From an uncultured Rikenellaceae bacterium (GTDB lineage Bacteria > Bacteroidota > Bacteroidia > Bacteroidales > Rikenellaceae): 57,591 nt of DNA. Below the pieces are notes generated by a model. It made no database searches, had not been told where the DNA came from, and was given only the letters and a program-made list of their open reading frames with translations. Shown piece after piece: positions 1 to 8,452 of the stretch (its first letter is position 1; every line of letters starts with the position of its first letter). A program made the position numbers and the translations under genes. The DNA is taken from positions 1-57,591 of the forward strand of contig CAJURV010000004.1 of NCBI GenBank assembly GCA_910588925.1, read 5' to 3'.

Positions 1-700
1 TCCCCGAAGGGGATGCACCCACGACAGCAATACAAAAACGGCCCCAACAAAAACAAACGAGACTAAAACGGAAACGCTAATAAATTTCCAACTACACTAA
101 ACACAACAGCAAAAGACAAAGTACAGAAAGCCGCCCAACAGCTACTAACCCAAACGCCGTAAGGCGTATATACTACAGAAAGGAATCAAAGCGTAAAACC
201 GAACAAGCAAACTCAAATACGCCGCAAGGCGTACCCGCATAAGCAGAAAGCCACGAGCGAAGCGAGAGGCATCAAACACAATTCCGCCGTTAAATCCCGA
301 GGAACGAGGGATGAGCGGGCCGGAGCCTCCCCCATCGGAGGCCCGCGTAAGTTACAGCAATCATACAACCTTTCCGCTTAAATCACCGCCGGGAATTGAA
401 AGAACACCACGCTCGAGCGGTCCCCCGCAGGCTCCGGCCCTGTGAATCGCTTCAACCCCACGCAAACACTCCACCTCCAGCAAAAAAGACCTTTACATAA
501 GGAATCCCTACCTATGGCCCTCGCTTCGCTCAGGCCGCCATCCGGGCAAAAGCACATCTCATGCGCATACCATCAAGCCTAAACACGCCACCACAAATAC
601 CGTAATTACACATTCGTCCGAGCGAAACGAGAACAATCAAACACAAACTCAACCTGACAGTCAGAGAAACCCAAGCTGTAAACCGTCACGCAGTTGGCAG
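1..700. repeat. Dispersed noncoding repeat, family A (left copy, truncated by window edge)
   Basis: This stretch has no convincing gene. It matches 14471-15000 in the same order and orientation, in several blocks: the first ~110 bases, a hairpin block (315-346 here, 14718-14750 there), a block starting GCGGTCCCCCGCAGGCTCC (about 418-480) and a block around 480-540. Small tetraloop-like hairpins of the form ACGCCGYAAGGCGT occur at 154-167 and 219-232. The stretch 541-700 and on to the terminator near 800 is AT-rich with no feature seen. Function unknown; the copy probably starts before the window. Confidence 0.8.
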
Positions 701-796
701 AAACTCCCCCAAAAAAGCCCCGAAACATGTTCCAACAATAATAGACCTTCTCTGTGAAACCAAATTACAATAACCGAATCGCTCCCCGCTACAAAC

Positions 797-830
797 GAAA
801 AGCCCGGAGACAATAACCTCCGGGCCTTTT
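797..830. terminator. Bidirectional terminator after gcvT
   Basis: A stem of GCCCGGAG (802-809) pairs with CTCCGGGC (818-825). It is flanked by a T run on the plus side and an A run on the minus side, so it can end transcripts from either direction. It lies about 20 bases past the gcvT stop codon. Confidence 0.75.
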
Positions 831-847
831 AGACAAATAATACGATA

Positions 848-1951
848 CTACTTCTTATAGAAAGGCGGCTTAACCACCTCTGCCTTAAGTTTACGTCCGC
901 GCACCTCTATGAATATCTCGGTACCGGGCTTTGAAAACGCTGTTTCCACATAACCCATACCGACCCCTTTCTTAAGCGACGGAGCCATGGTTCCTGAAGT
1001 AACACGACCTATATTGCGGCCCTGTTCGTCCACTATGGGATAGTCATGACGGGGAATCCCCTTGTCTATCATCTCGAAACCGACGAGCTTGCGTTTCACC
1101 CCTGCGGCTTTGAGCGCCTCCATCTTGTCGCGGTCTATAAAATCCTTACCGTCCACGAATTTGGTTATCCATCCCAAACCTGCCTCGAGGGGAGATGTGG
1201 TGTCGTCTATATCGTTGCCGTAAAGACAGAAACCCATTTCGAGACGCAATGTGTCGCGTGCGCCGAGTCCTATTGATTTTATACCGAACTCCTCACCGGC
1301 CTCGAACACCGCTTTCCATAGCTTGTCAGCATCTTCGTTGGCTACATATATCTCGCAACCGCCGGCGCCGGTGTAACCGGTTATGGATAGAATCGCATCC
1401 TTTATGCCGGCTATGTCTACCTTGCGGAAAGTGTAATACTCCATATCCTCCACAGGCTCCGACACCAATTTCTGGATGGCTTTCATAGCCAACGGCCCCT
1501 GAACGGCAAGCTGAGCTATCTCGTCAGAGGCGTTATACAGCTCCTTGCCGGGGGTGAGACCGAACGCAGGAGCCTCCGCGCAGAGGAAATTCCAGTCTTT
1601 CTCTATATTGGCGGCGTTGACAACCAAAAGATAGGTCTCGGCATTAATCCTGTAGACCAAAAGGTCGTCCACTATACCGCCCTTGCCGTTGGGGAAACAG
1701 CTATACTGCACCTTACCGTCGTAGAGTTGCGCCACGTTGTTGGAGGTGACATGCTGCAGAAAAGCCTCTGCCTTGGGACCTTTCACCCATATCTCTCCCA
1801 TGTGGCTTACGTCGAAGACGCCTAAACGTTCGCGTACGCACGCATGTTCGTCATTGATGCCTGTAAACTCTATCGGCATATTGTACCCTGCGAAAGGTGC
1901 CATCTTGGCGCCAGCCTCGATGTGATACTTGGTAAACGGTGTGGTTTTCAT
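848..1951 (-). CDS. gcvT: Aminomethyltransferase, glycine cleavage system T protein
   Basis: The 367-residue product matches the usual length of GcvT. It transfers the aminomethyl carbon from the lipoylated H protein to tetrahydrofolate and releases ammonia in the cytoplasmic glycine cleavage complex. The folate-binding core is visible, including GGIVDDLLVYR (residues 91-101), whose Asp residues correspond to the catalytic Asp of the family, and the GYTGAGGCEIY segment near residue 193. The start is the ATG at 1949-1951. No other gcv gene is in the window, so the gene appears to stand alone. A -7-like box lies about 70 bases upstream. Confidence 0.95.
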   Translation of the reverse strand: MKTTPFTKYHIEAGAKMAPFAGYNMPIEFTGINDEHACVRERLGVFDVSHMGEIWVKGPKAEAFLQHVTSNNVAQLYDGKVQYSCFPNGKGGIVDDLLVYRINAETYLLVVNAANIEKDWNFLCAEAPAFGLTPGKELYNASDEIAQLAVQGPLAMKAIQKLVSEPVEDMEYYTFRKVDIAGIKDAILSITGYTGAGGCEIYVANEDADKLWKAVFEAGEEFGIKSIGLGARDTLRLEMGFCLYGNDIDDTTSPLEAGLGWITKFVDGKDFIDRDKMEALKAAGVKRKLVGFEMIDKGIPRHDYPIVDEQGRNIGRVTSGTMAPSLKKGVGMGYVETAFSKPGTEIFIEVRGRKLKAEVVKPPFYKK

Positions 1952-2021
1952 ATATCAAGTTTTTTAATTGATTACCGCAATAATACGCCCCGACATAGCC
2001 GAAGCCGGTTTTTAACCTTTA

Positions 2022-2029
2022 CAAAGGTA
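2022..2029 (-). promoter_or_regulatory. Putative -7 element for gcvT
   Basis: On the minus strand the sequence TACCTTTG fits the Bacteroidetes -7 consensus TAnnTTTG. It lies about 70 bases before the gcvT start. No good -33 box was found at the usual distance, so support is moderate. Confidence 0.45.
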
Positions 2030-2069
2030 ATATTTTTTGTACCTCTCGAACATTCGAATCGAAAATAAA

Positions 2070-2120
2070 TTTGCATTTTCAAAAATTACCCGTAACTTTG
2101 TAGCGCAAAGAACTTTTAAA
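2070..2120 (+). promoter_or_regulatory. Promoter and putative operator of the membrane protein/regulator/creD cluster
   Basis: TTTG (2070-2073) and TAACTTTG (2093-2100) are separated by 19 bp, a textbook Bacteroidetes promoter. Overlapping it is an inverted repeat, CTTTG-N5-CAAAG, continuing into AACTTTTAAA. The 15-mer CAAAGAACTTTTAAA at 2106-2120 recurs exactly at 3088-3102 before creD, which suggests a shared regulator-binding site. Confidence 0.65.
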
Positions 2121-2131
2121 TACTCGAAGAG

Positions 2132-2758
2132 ATGAGGAAAGACGAAGCCATAGAGACGATCGACTCGATAAAGAAGATGATGGAGAGCTCCACCCGAATC
2201 ATGTCGTTGAGCGGCGCGTCGGCCATTGCGGTAGGCATATATGCGCTGGTAGCGGTAACTATAGGCTATTTGAGCGCAGGAGGCGATTTCTCCAACGACA
2301 ATCCGTTCGTCTCGTCGCTCATAGTCTTCTCCCGGCACAAATTGGCCGTGCTGATACTTTTAGCCGCACTGCTAATCGTAGTGTGCATAGCCACTGTCAT
2401 CGCCATGTCGGCGAGAAAGGCCCGTGCGCGCGGCGAGAGATTACGATTCGACAGAGTGTCGCGACGACTCTTGGGCAGTTTCTTCATGCCGCTGACGGTA
2501 GGCGCCGCACTGTGCATCATATTGTACGCAGGCGGACACTGGGGACTCACCTCGTCTATAATGCTCATATTCTACGGTCTGTCACTGGTAGGCATATCGC
2601 ACTACACCTACTCCGACTCGCGCTACCTCGGTTACGCCGAAATAATCCTCGGGCTAATAGATGCCGCCGCGGACGGATATGCCATAATATTCTGGGCCAT
2701 AGGCTTCGGCGTATTCCACATAATATACGGCATCTATTCAGCCGTAAGACACCGATAG
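2132..2758 (+). CDS. Multi-pass membrane protein of unknown function
   Basis: The 208-residue product has a charged N-terminus of about 30 residues and then several hydrophobic spans (near residues 28-52, 68-92, 108-130, 132-150 and 165-200). It is therefore probably an inner-membrane protein. I do not recognise a named family. It is the first gene of a cluster in which the next gene, a winged-helix regulator, begins two bases after its stop, so the two are almost certainly cotranscribed. Similar membrane-protein/regulator/CreD trios occur in Bacteroidales, which suggests an envelope-related role, but this is inference. Confidence 0.8.
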   Translation: MRKDEAIETIDSIKKMMESSTRIMSLSGASAIAVGIYALVAVTIGYLSAGGDFSNDNPFVSSLIVFSRHKLAVLILLAALLIVVCIATVIAMSARKARARGERLRFDRVSRRLLGSFFMPLTVGAALCIILYAGGHWGLTSSIMLIFYGLSLVGISHYTYSDSRYLGYAEIILGLIDAAADGYAIIFWAIGFGVFHIIYGIYSAVRHR

Positions 2759-2760
2759 AG

Positions 2761-3060
2761 ATGAAACCGTTATTGGATAACATAAACAAAGCCTTCGAAA
2801 ACAAAGCACGGCTCGGCATAATGTCGGTGCTGTCCGTAAACGATAGCGTATCGTTCGTAAGGCTCAAGGAGCTGCTCGGCCTCAGCGACGGCAACCTGGC
2901 AAGCCATATACGCGGACTGGAAGAGGCCGAATATCTTACCACCCGAAAACAATTTATCGGACGCAAACCTCACACCTCCTTCTCCATAACGGAAAAGGGC
3001 AGAACCGCTTTCAAAGAACACCTCGCCGCACTCGAAGCCTTGATAAAAGGAGGTGTGTAA
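2761..3060 (+). CDS. Winged-helix transcriptional regulator
   Basis: The 99-residue protein starts at the ATG at 2761, two bases after the upstream stop. It has the look of the small MarR/ArsR-like winged-helix family often annotated as transcriptional regulators beside CreD. A recognition-helix region (LKELLGLSDGNLASHIRGLE, about residues 36-55) is followed by a wing with basic residues (TTRKQFIGRKPHTSFSITEKG). It has no effector domain. Its position between a membrane protein and creD, together with a repeated inverted motif before both transcription units, suggests it controls this cluster and itself. The long overlapping frame that begins upstream of 2761 is not the gene. Confidence 0.88.
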   Translation: MKPLLDNINKAFENKARLGIMSVLSVNDSVSFVRLKELLGLSDGNLASHIRGLEEAEYLTTRKQFIGRKPHTSFSITEKGRTAFKEHLAALEALIKGGV

Positions 3061-3073
3061 AAATTTTTACCTT

Positions 3074-3102
3074 TAAACTTTGAAAAACAAAGAACTTTTA
3101 AA
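3074..3102 (+). promoter_or_regulatory. Repeated leader motif before creD
   Basis: The segment contains AAACTTTG, five bases, then CAAAGAACTTTTAAA. This copies the arrangement upstream of 2132, including the CTTTG-N5-CAAAG inverted repeat. It may be a second promoter with the same operator, so that creD can be expressed apart from the first two genes. Confidence 0.5.
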
Positions 3103-3113
3103 ACAATAAAGAC

Positions 3114-4433
3114 ATGACAACTAATCAAACCGATCCGACAAAACGAAACGAAACCGACGGCTCTAAGAAGGACACCGTTAACAAAGAGACCTTCGATCCT
3201 TACGCTTACGCCTCGCAATACATGGCGCGCAGACAGGAGTCGCCGGCCAAAAAAATAGTACTGAAAACGCTATTCATAGCAATACTGTCGCTTCTGTTGC
3301 TCATACCATTACAGTTAGTGAAAAATCTGATAGAGGAGCGCGAGGAGATCTCTACCCAAGCCCGTCGCGAAATATCCACCGAATGGGGCAAAAGCAAAAG
3401 ACTGTCGGTGGCGATAGCCGTACCGTACAAGGTAGACGCAGGCAAAACGCACGATAGCGGCGTCATATATATAAGCCCTGACAAGTGCGAAATAAAGGCC
3501 GGGCTAAGCCACAAGATACTCAACATCGGCAGATACGACCTCCCGGTGTACGAAGCCGAAGTATCGTTCTCCGGACATTTCGACTCCGGAGAGGAGTTCG
3601 TAAACGTATCTGATACGGAATACTACGATGGCCATCGCATAAAAGAGATAAAACCCGACTACGGTAAAGCGGAGATAGTGGTCATAGACCGCGACAGAGG
3701 CAAAGTGATACGTCGCAAAGCTCTCGGGGTAGAGAAAAAAGGCGATATAGCCGCCTTTAGCGACACCTTTCCGATAAAAGGGTCCGAATCGCTCTCATTC
3801 ATAACCGCCGGAAATTACACGGTAGAGATGACGGGCGACACCCCCGACCCCAACTTCAGGATGGGCCGCATACCCGACAACCGTAACGTAACCGACAAAG
3901 GCTTCGAGGCTATATGGAGCGGAAGCCGCGACGGCAACATCATCGACCTGCACGAACGCAAATACTACGAAGACATTACCGGCGTGGAGATAGTCTCTGC
4001 GGTAAGCCAATATCGCATGACCATGCGTACGGTAAAATACGCCATGCTGATAGTGGTGCTCACGTTCGTAACGTTTCTGCTCGTGGAGATATGGCGCAAA
4101 AAGAGTGTCAATCCGTTGCAATACATACTGATAGGACTCGCATTGGTACTATTCTACACCTTGTTGCTATCGTTCAGCGAATACATGAGCTTCCATTACG
4201 CCTACCTCATAGCGGCGGTAATGACAACACTCCTGTCGACGACATACACCGCCAGCGTATTCTCCGACAAACGCACCGCCGCAATACTGATGTCGATGCT
4301 CGTATTGCTATACACCTACATATACGTTCTCACCCAAATAGAGTCGTATTCTCTGTTGGCCGGAAGCATAGGCCTGTTTGTCATATTGGCAGTGGTGATG
4401 TTCTCATCGCAGAAAGTGATAAACAAACGCTGA
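3114..4433 (+). CDS. creD: CreD-family inner membrane protein
   Basis: The 439-residue protein has the layout of CreD: a cytoplasmic N-terminus of about 45 residues, one membrane span (about 48-68), a large extracytoplasmic domain (about 70-305, with the family-like stretch TEWGKSKRLSVAIAVPYK near residue 88) and a C-terminal set of membrane spans (about 308-435). CreD proteins are linked to envelope integrity and beta-lactam response in proteobacteria; their biochemical activity is not known. The gene follows the winged-helix regulator by 53 bases and has its own copy of the upstream motif. Confidence 0.9.
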   Translation: MTTNQTDPTKRNETDGSKKDTVNKETFDPYAYASQYMARRQESPAKKIVLKTLFIAILSLLLLIPLQLVKNLIEEREEISTQARREISTEWGKSKRLSVAIAVPYKVDAGKTHDSGVIYISPDKCEIKAGLSHKILNIGRYDLPVYEAEVSFSGHFDSGEEFVNVSDTEYYDGHRIKEIKPDYGKAEIVVIDRDRGKVIRRKALGVEKKGDIAAFSDTFPIKGSESLSFITAGNYTVEMTGDTPDPNFRMGRIPDNRNVTDKGFEAIWSGSRDGNIIDLHERKYYEDITGVEIVSAVSQYRMTMRTVKYAMLIVVLTFVTFLLVEIWRKKSVNPLQYILIGLALVLFYTLLLSFSEYMSFHYAYLIAAVMTTLLSTTYTASVFSDKRTAAILMSMLVLLYTYIYVLTQIESYSLLAGSIGLFVILAVVMFSSQKVINKR

Positions 4434-4536
4434 AACATGGCATAACTTTTGCGTGAAATCAACAAAAACCGACGTTTTCGATAAGCCGAGTGCAATATTG
4501 CCGAGGAGAGAGAACGTCTGTATCAAAAGAAACATT

Positions 4537-5049
4537 ATGAAAGAGAACAAGAACATCACAGCCAAAGGAGGCGCACCTCTTACGCTTTTGGGCGACATGG
4601 TAACGGTAGGCATGACTGCTCCCGATTTCACCGCATACGACAACAACATGAAAGAGGTGAGATTATCCGATTTCAAAGGTAAAAATGTAGTTATATCGGT
4701 ATTCCCGTCGATAGACACCCCCGTTTGCGCTTCGCAGACACGTACATTCAACAAGAAAGCCGCGTCATTTGGCGACGACACCGTAGTGCTATCGATATCC
4801 AAAGACCTGCCGTTCGCATTGGGACGCTTCTGTGCAGCGGAAGGCATCGACCGCAACTATACCCTGTCCGACTACCGTCCGGGAGGCTTCGCGCTCAAAT
4901 ACGGATTCCTTATAAAGGAGATGGAGTTACTCTCACGAGGCGTGATAATAGTAGACAAAAACGGGAAGATCGCATACGTTGAGTATCTCGACGACATAAC
5001 GAAAGAGCCCGATTACGACAAAGCATTAGCCGCACTCAAGAAGCTGTAA
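4537..5049 (+). CDS. tpx: Thiol peroxidase, atypical 2-Cys peroxiredoxin
   Basis: From the ATG at 4537 the product is 170 residues, the usual Tpx length. It reduces peroxides using a peroxidatic cysteine (C64 in SIDTPVCASQTR) and a resolving cysteine (C99 in LGRFCAAEG), spaced as in Tpx, and is recycled by thioredoxin in the cytoplasm. The frame is open further upstream (to 4453), but that extension has no family counterpart and the ATG at 4537 gives the normal N-terminus. No clear promoter was found; TAAC followed by TTTTG near 4443 is one base longer than the consensus. Confidence 0.93.
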   Translation: MKENKNITAKGGAPLTLLGDMVTVGMTAPDFTAYDNNMKEVRLSDFKGKNVVISVFPSIDTPVCASQTRTFNKKAASFGDDTVVLSISKDLPFALGRFCAAEGIDRNYTLSDYRPGGFALKYGFLIKEMELLSRGVIIVDKNGKIAYVEYLDDITKEPDYDKALAALKKL

Positions 5050-5071
5050 GCCCACACGGACCCGCACGTAA

Positions 5072-5176
5072 AAACGCACGAATGGTCCGGACGTTTTCAA
5101 CGACAACATCTTGACTGCCGAGGCGAAAAACGCTTACACCAAAGCGATCGCAAAGGCATCACACGACTCTATATAA
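5072..5176 (+). pseudogene. Possible fragment of a coding sequence after tpx
   Basis: A 34-codon stretch, open between two stops, reads like protein with host-like codon choice near its end (for example VFNDNILTAEAKNAYTKAI). It has no start codon and ends just before the terminator at 5180. It could be the degraded tail of a lost gene. It is too short to name, and chance openness cannot be excluded. Confidence 0.25.
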
Positions 5177-5179
5177 ACG

Positions 5180-5211
5180 AAGTTCCCGATTTTTTTCGGG
5201 AACTTTCTTTT
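5180..5211 (+). terminator. Rho-independent terminator after tpx
   Basis: AAGTTCCCGA (5180-5189) pairs perfectly with TCGGGAACTT (5196-5205) around a T-rich loop, followed by TCTTTT. This closes the tpx transcription unit. Confidence 0.85.
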
Positions 5212-5258
5212 CATACATATCTTTTTTGTCTACCTTAGTGGAATCAAACCGAAACGCC

Positions 5259-5939
5259 ATGATAGCCAAATCTACATTCGAGTTTCTATCCGAACTCCGC
5301 GACAACAACTACCGCGAATGGTTCAACGCCAACAAAGCGCGTTACGAAGCGGCACGCGACGATGCAATAGCTTTCGCCGAACAGTTACGCGAGGAGATAC
5401 ACGCTTTCGACCCGGAGATAGCACTCGACTATCCGGTCAAGCGTTCGATGTTCCGCATATACCGCGACACGAGATTCAGCCGCAACAAAGATCCGTACAA
5501 AACCCATTTCGGCATCGTACTAAACGACAACGGCAGTGTCAAGAACCCTCTCGCAAGCTATTACATCAACATAGGACCCGGCGACAGCTATGTGGCCAGC
5601 GGATGTTATTGTCCCGACCCGCAATTACTCAAACTTCTGCGCGACGCTTTCGACCTCGACTGGGAACTGTTCGAAGAGGAGGTGTTGGGCGATAAGATGT
5701 TCATGAAATACATTGGAGGACTAAGCCGTGAAGAGAGAATGCTCAAACGCGTCCCCAACGGTTATCCCAAAGACTCGCCCGCAGCCGAATACCTGAAACT
5801 AACCAGCTTCTACGGTTATGCCAATATCGACGACCGCACAATGCTCGGCCCCGACGGCATAAAAAAGGCGCTTACTCTGTGTCACGCACTAAGACCTCTC
5901 AAAGAGTTCCTCAACCGTGCCATACGTTACGACGGATAA
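5259..5939 (+). CDS. DUF2461 family protein
   Basis: The product is 226 residues from the ATG at 5259. The frame also has a TTG at 5226, but that sits in the promoter region and the ATG gives the usual start just before the STFEFLSELRDNNYREWF segment. This opening, together with FRIYRDTRFSRNKDPYKTHFG and SYYINIGPGDSYVASGCY, is characteristic of the TIGR02453/DUF2461 family, which is widespread and has no established function. It stands alone on the plus strand and converges on kdsA. Confidence 0.9.
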   Translation: MIAKSTFEFLSELRDNNYREWFNANKARYEAARDDAIAFAEQLREEIHAFDPEIALDYPVKRSMFRIYRDTRFSRNKDPYKTHFGIVLNDNGSVKNPLASYYINIGPGDSYVASGCYCPDPQLLKLLRDAFDLDWELFEEEVLGDKMFMKYIGGLSREERMLKRVPNGYPKDSPAAEYLKLTSFYGYANIDDRTMLGPDGIKKALTLCHALRPLKEFLNRAIRYDG

Positions 5940-5941
5940 AG

Positions 5942-5956
5942 CCTCTCAAAAAGAGG
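5942..5956. terminator. Weak hairpin between convergent genes
   Basis: CCTCT (5942-5946) can pair with AGAGG (5952-5956) in the 26-base gap between the DUF2461 gene and kdsA. The stem is short and lacks a T run, so terminator function is only possible. Confidence 0.25.
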
Positions 5957-5965
5957 AGCTGCCGC

Positions 5966-6790
5966 TTACCTTATAGCAGCCCTTATCCTTACCAACTTTT
6001 CCAATAACGACGGCAACAGCTCCAGTTTGAGCATATTCGCACCGTCGGACTTGGCTACCGACGGGTCGGGATGGGTCTCTATGAACAGCCCGTCCACCCC
6101 TACGGCCACCGCCGCACGGGCTATCGTCTCGATCATGTCTGGACGTCCGCCTGTAACCGCACCCTGATTGGGTTGTTGCAAAGAGTGCGTTATATCCATC
6201 ACCACAGGCAATCCCGTCTTCTGCATGGTGGGTATGCCGCGAAAGTCGACCACCAGATCGCCGTAACCGAACGTAGTGCCTCTGTCGGTCAACATCACCC
6301 GTCCGTTCCCGCACTCCATAACCTTTTCAGCGGCCATCTTCATCGACTCCGGAGCCAGAAACTGACCTTTCTTGATATTGACCGTCTTGCCGGTAGCGGC
6401 TGCGGCTTCGAGTATATCGCTCTGACGACACAGGAAAGCCGGTATCTGCAACACGTCTACATAGGCGGCCGCCATGCCTGCCTCCTCTGCCGAATGTATG
6501 TCCGTCACCACCGGAACAGCGAACCTCTCGCGCACCTCGGCCAGTATCTCCAACGCACGTATGTCGCCTATCCCGGTGAAAGAGCTGCACGACGAGCGGT
6601 TGGCTTTCCTGTACGAAGCCTTGAATATGCACGGTATTCCGAGCGAGCGAGACACTGCGGTCACCTCTTCGGCCACTGTCATTACGCACTCGCGGCTCTC
6701 TACCACACACGGACCGGCCATAAGGAAAAAATTACCCGAATCGGTATCGGAGATCATCGGTATGGAAGATATAATCTCTTGTTTTGTCAT
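5966..6790 (-). CDS. kdsA: 3-deoxy-8-phosphooctulonate (KDO-8-phosphate) synthase
   Basis: The 274-residue enzyme condenses phosphoenolpyruvate with arabinose-5-phosphate to make KDO-8-phosphate for lipopolysaccharide, in the cytoplasm. Typical motifs are AGPCVVES (25-32), FKASYRKANRSS, DRGTTFGYGDLVVDFR and a HSLQQPNQ segment. Residue C28 in AGPC is the metal-ligand cysteine of the metal-dependent class; the E. coli type has Asn there. The ATG at 6788-6790 was chosen because the upstream 19 codons overlap rarA's end and have no counterpart in the family. It lies 56 bases after the rarA stop and is probably cotranscribed with it. Confidence 0.94.
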   Translation of the reverse strand: MTKQEIISSIPMISDTDSGNFFLMAGPCVVESRECVMTVAEEVTAVSRSLGIPCIFKASYRKANRSSCSSFTGIGDIRALEILAEVRERFAVPVVTDIHSAEEAGMAAAYVDVLQIPAFLCRQSDILEAAAATGKTVNIKKGQFLAPESMKMAAEKVMECGNGRVMLTDRGTTFGYGDLVVDFRGIPTMQKTGLPVVMDITHSLQQPNQGAVTGGRPDMIETIARAAVAVGVDGLFIETHPDPSVAKSDGANMLKLELLPSLLEKLVRIRAAIR

Positions 6791-6846
6791 AGTATTATGT
6801 ATTTGGTCGTCTTTCACGAAAGCCGTAACGCCCCGTAGAAAGAACA

Positions 6847-8118
6847 CTATCTGTATTTATCATTCCAATACTCCTCCTGCACGCGGGCAGTTTCGCGTTC
6901 GCGCGCATTGTCGGAGGGGGTGTAGAAGCGCATCGACGAGATCTTCTCGGGCATATACTCCTGTCGGACGAAGTGCCCCGGATAGTCATGCGCATACTTG
7001 TACGACGCCCCGTAACCCAAATCTTTCATCAAGGCAGTAGGAGCGTTGCGCAGATGCAACGGCACGTCGTGACGACCGCCGGAACGCACGTAATCGAGCG
7101 CCTTGTTTATTGCCATGTATGCGGAATTGCTCTTGGGGCTGGTGGCTAAATATACCGTAGCCTCAGCCAACGGAATACGACCCTCGGGCATACCTATGTT
7201 CGACACAGCGTCGAAACATGCGTTGGCTAAAAGCAGTGCGTTGGGGTTCGCCAACCCTATATCTTCGGCGGCCGATATAACCAACCTGCGGGCTATGAAC
7301 TTAGGGTCCTCTCCGCCGTCTATCATGCGGGCCAGATAGTAGACCGCCGCCTGCGGATCGCTCCCCCTGATAGACTTGATGAAAGCGGAGATTATATCGT
7401 AGTGTTGCTCGCCCCCCTTGTCGTAGACGGCTATATTCTCCTTGAGGGCGTCTATCACATGGCTGTCGTCTATAACCACATCGCCCTCCGCGGCGCCGCA
7501 CAACACATCCAGTATGTTGAGTAGTTTACGGGCATCGCCGCCGGAGAAACGAAACAGAGCGTCGGTCTCCACTATCTCGAAGCGGCGCTTTTTAAGCTCC
7601 GTATCCTCCTCCACCGCCCGGCGTAGCAGTTTATCGAGATCGTCGGCAGAGAGAGGCTCGAGAGTATATACCTGACAGCGGGAGAGCAACGGCCGTATCA
7701 CCTCGAACGAAGGATTTTCGGTAGTGGCGCCTATCAGCGTCACCACACCCTCCTCCACGGCACCCAACAACGAATCCTGTTGCGACTTGCTGAAACGGTG
7801 TATCTCGTCGATGAAAAGCAACGGCGACGGCGAATCGAAGAACCTGTCGGCACGGGCCTGCGCTATCACCTCCCGCACCTCCTTAACCCCCGATGTCACA
7901 GCCGACAGGGTGTACATCTTACGATCGAGAGCTCGTGCCACTATCTTAGCCAAAGTGGTCTTGCCCACCCCCGGAGGACCCCACAATATGAACGACGGCA
8001 CAGCTCCGCTCGATATAAAGCGACGGAAAAGGCCGTTGGGACCGACCAGATGCTCCTGACCTATATAGTCGTCGAGAGTCTGCGGCCTAAGACGTTCTGC
8101 AAGCGGGACGAAACTCAT
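6847..8118 (-). CDS. rarA: RarA/MgsA replication-associated recombination AAA ATPase
   Basis: The 423-residue product has the Walker A motif GPPGVGKT (47-54), Walker B with LLFIDEIHRFSKSQQD, sensor-1 TIGATTENPSFEV and the C-terminal MgsA domain (for example RHDVPLHLRNAPTALMKDLGYG). RarA acts at stalled replication forks and is related to the clamp-loader and RuvB ATPases. It is cytoplasmic and full length. Two tandem promoter-like sequences lie upstream on the minus strand. Confidence 0.95.
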   Translation of the reverse strand: MSFVPLAERLRPQTLDDYIGQEHLVGPNGLFRRFISSGAVPSFILWGPPGVGKTTLAKIVARALDRKMYTLSAVTSGVKEVREVIAQARADRFFDSPSPLLFIDEIHRFSKSQQDSLLGAVEEGVVTLIGATTENPSFEVIRPLLSRCQVYTLEPLSADDLDKLLRRAVEEDTELKKRRFEIVETDALFRFSGGDARKLLNILDVLCGAAEGDVVIDDSHVIDALKENIAVYDKGGEQHYDIISAFIKSIRGSDPQAAVYYLARMIDGGEDPKFIARRLVISAAEDIGLANPNALLLANACFDAVSNIGMPEGRIPLAEATVYLATSPKSNSAYMAINKALDYVRSGGRHDVPLHLRNAPTALMKDLGYGASYKYAHDYPGHFVRQEYMPEKISSMRFYTPSDNARERETARVQEEYWNDKYR

Positions 8119-8452
8119 ATCTTCAGCTAATCTTTACTTATTGCGTACAAAGATACGGATAAGCCGAGTACAAAAGCAAACTTGTTCGGTTTTGCCAAAG
8201 GCGAAGTATCTAAGACGGAGTCAAAGATACGGAAAGTCGGTCGCAGAAGCAAATGAATCTCGATATCGCCACAACTTCTCCGCCATGTTTCCCGAACCGT
8301 GCCAGACGCATATCGCAGCGGACAAAACCGCCCGCGAAGAGTCGCGACAGTCATCGGCAATAGCAGACATTACATACTTAAACGACCGGAAAACGCTTCT
8401 TTGCAACCGATGGTTCTACACGGCCATAGCCGCGACATGCGCGACGCCGCCG
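8119..8452. other. Intergenic region between rarA and the mscS-like gene
   Basis: The first ~140 bases hold two near-copies of a rarA promoter (listed separately). In 8254-8452 nothing convincing was seen. A minus-strand frame with an internal ATG near 8370 has no recognisable sequence and runs through the distal promoter, so it was not called. Confidence 0.5.
8148..8253 (-). promoter_or_regulatory. Two tandem, duplicated promoters for rarA
   Basis: On the minus strand TATCTTTG occurs at 8148-8155 with TTTG at 8177-8180 (21 bp spacing), and again at 8222-8229 with TTTG at 8250-8253 (20 bp). The surrounding ~35 bases are similar in both copies, which suggests a duplicated promoter. The proximal one starts about 30 bases before the rarA ATG. 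Confidence 0.55.

Noticed and set aside
154..232. CRISPR-like short repeats near the window start
   Set aside because: The ACGCCGYAAGGCGT units are only 14 bases, are two in number here with unrelated spacing, and recur in the dispersed repeat; there are no cas genes.
1952..2021. A glycine riboswitch upstream of gcvT
   Set aside because: The leader is short and shows no tandem conserved core of the glycine riboswitch.
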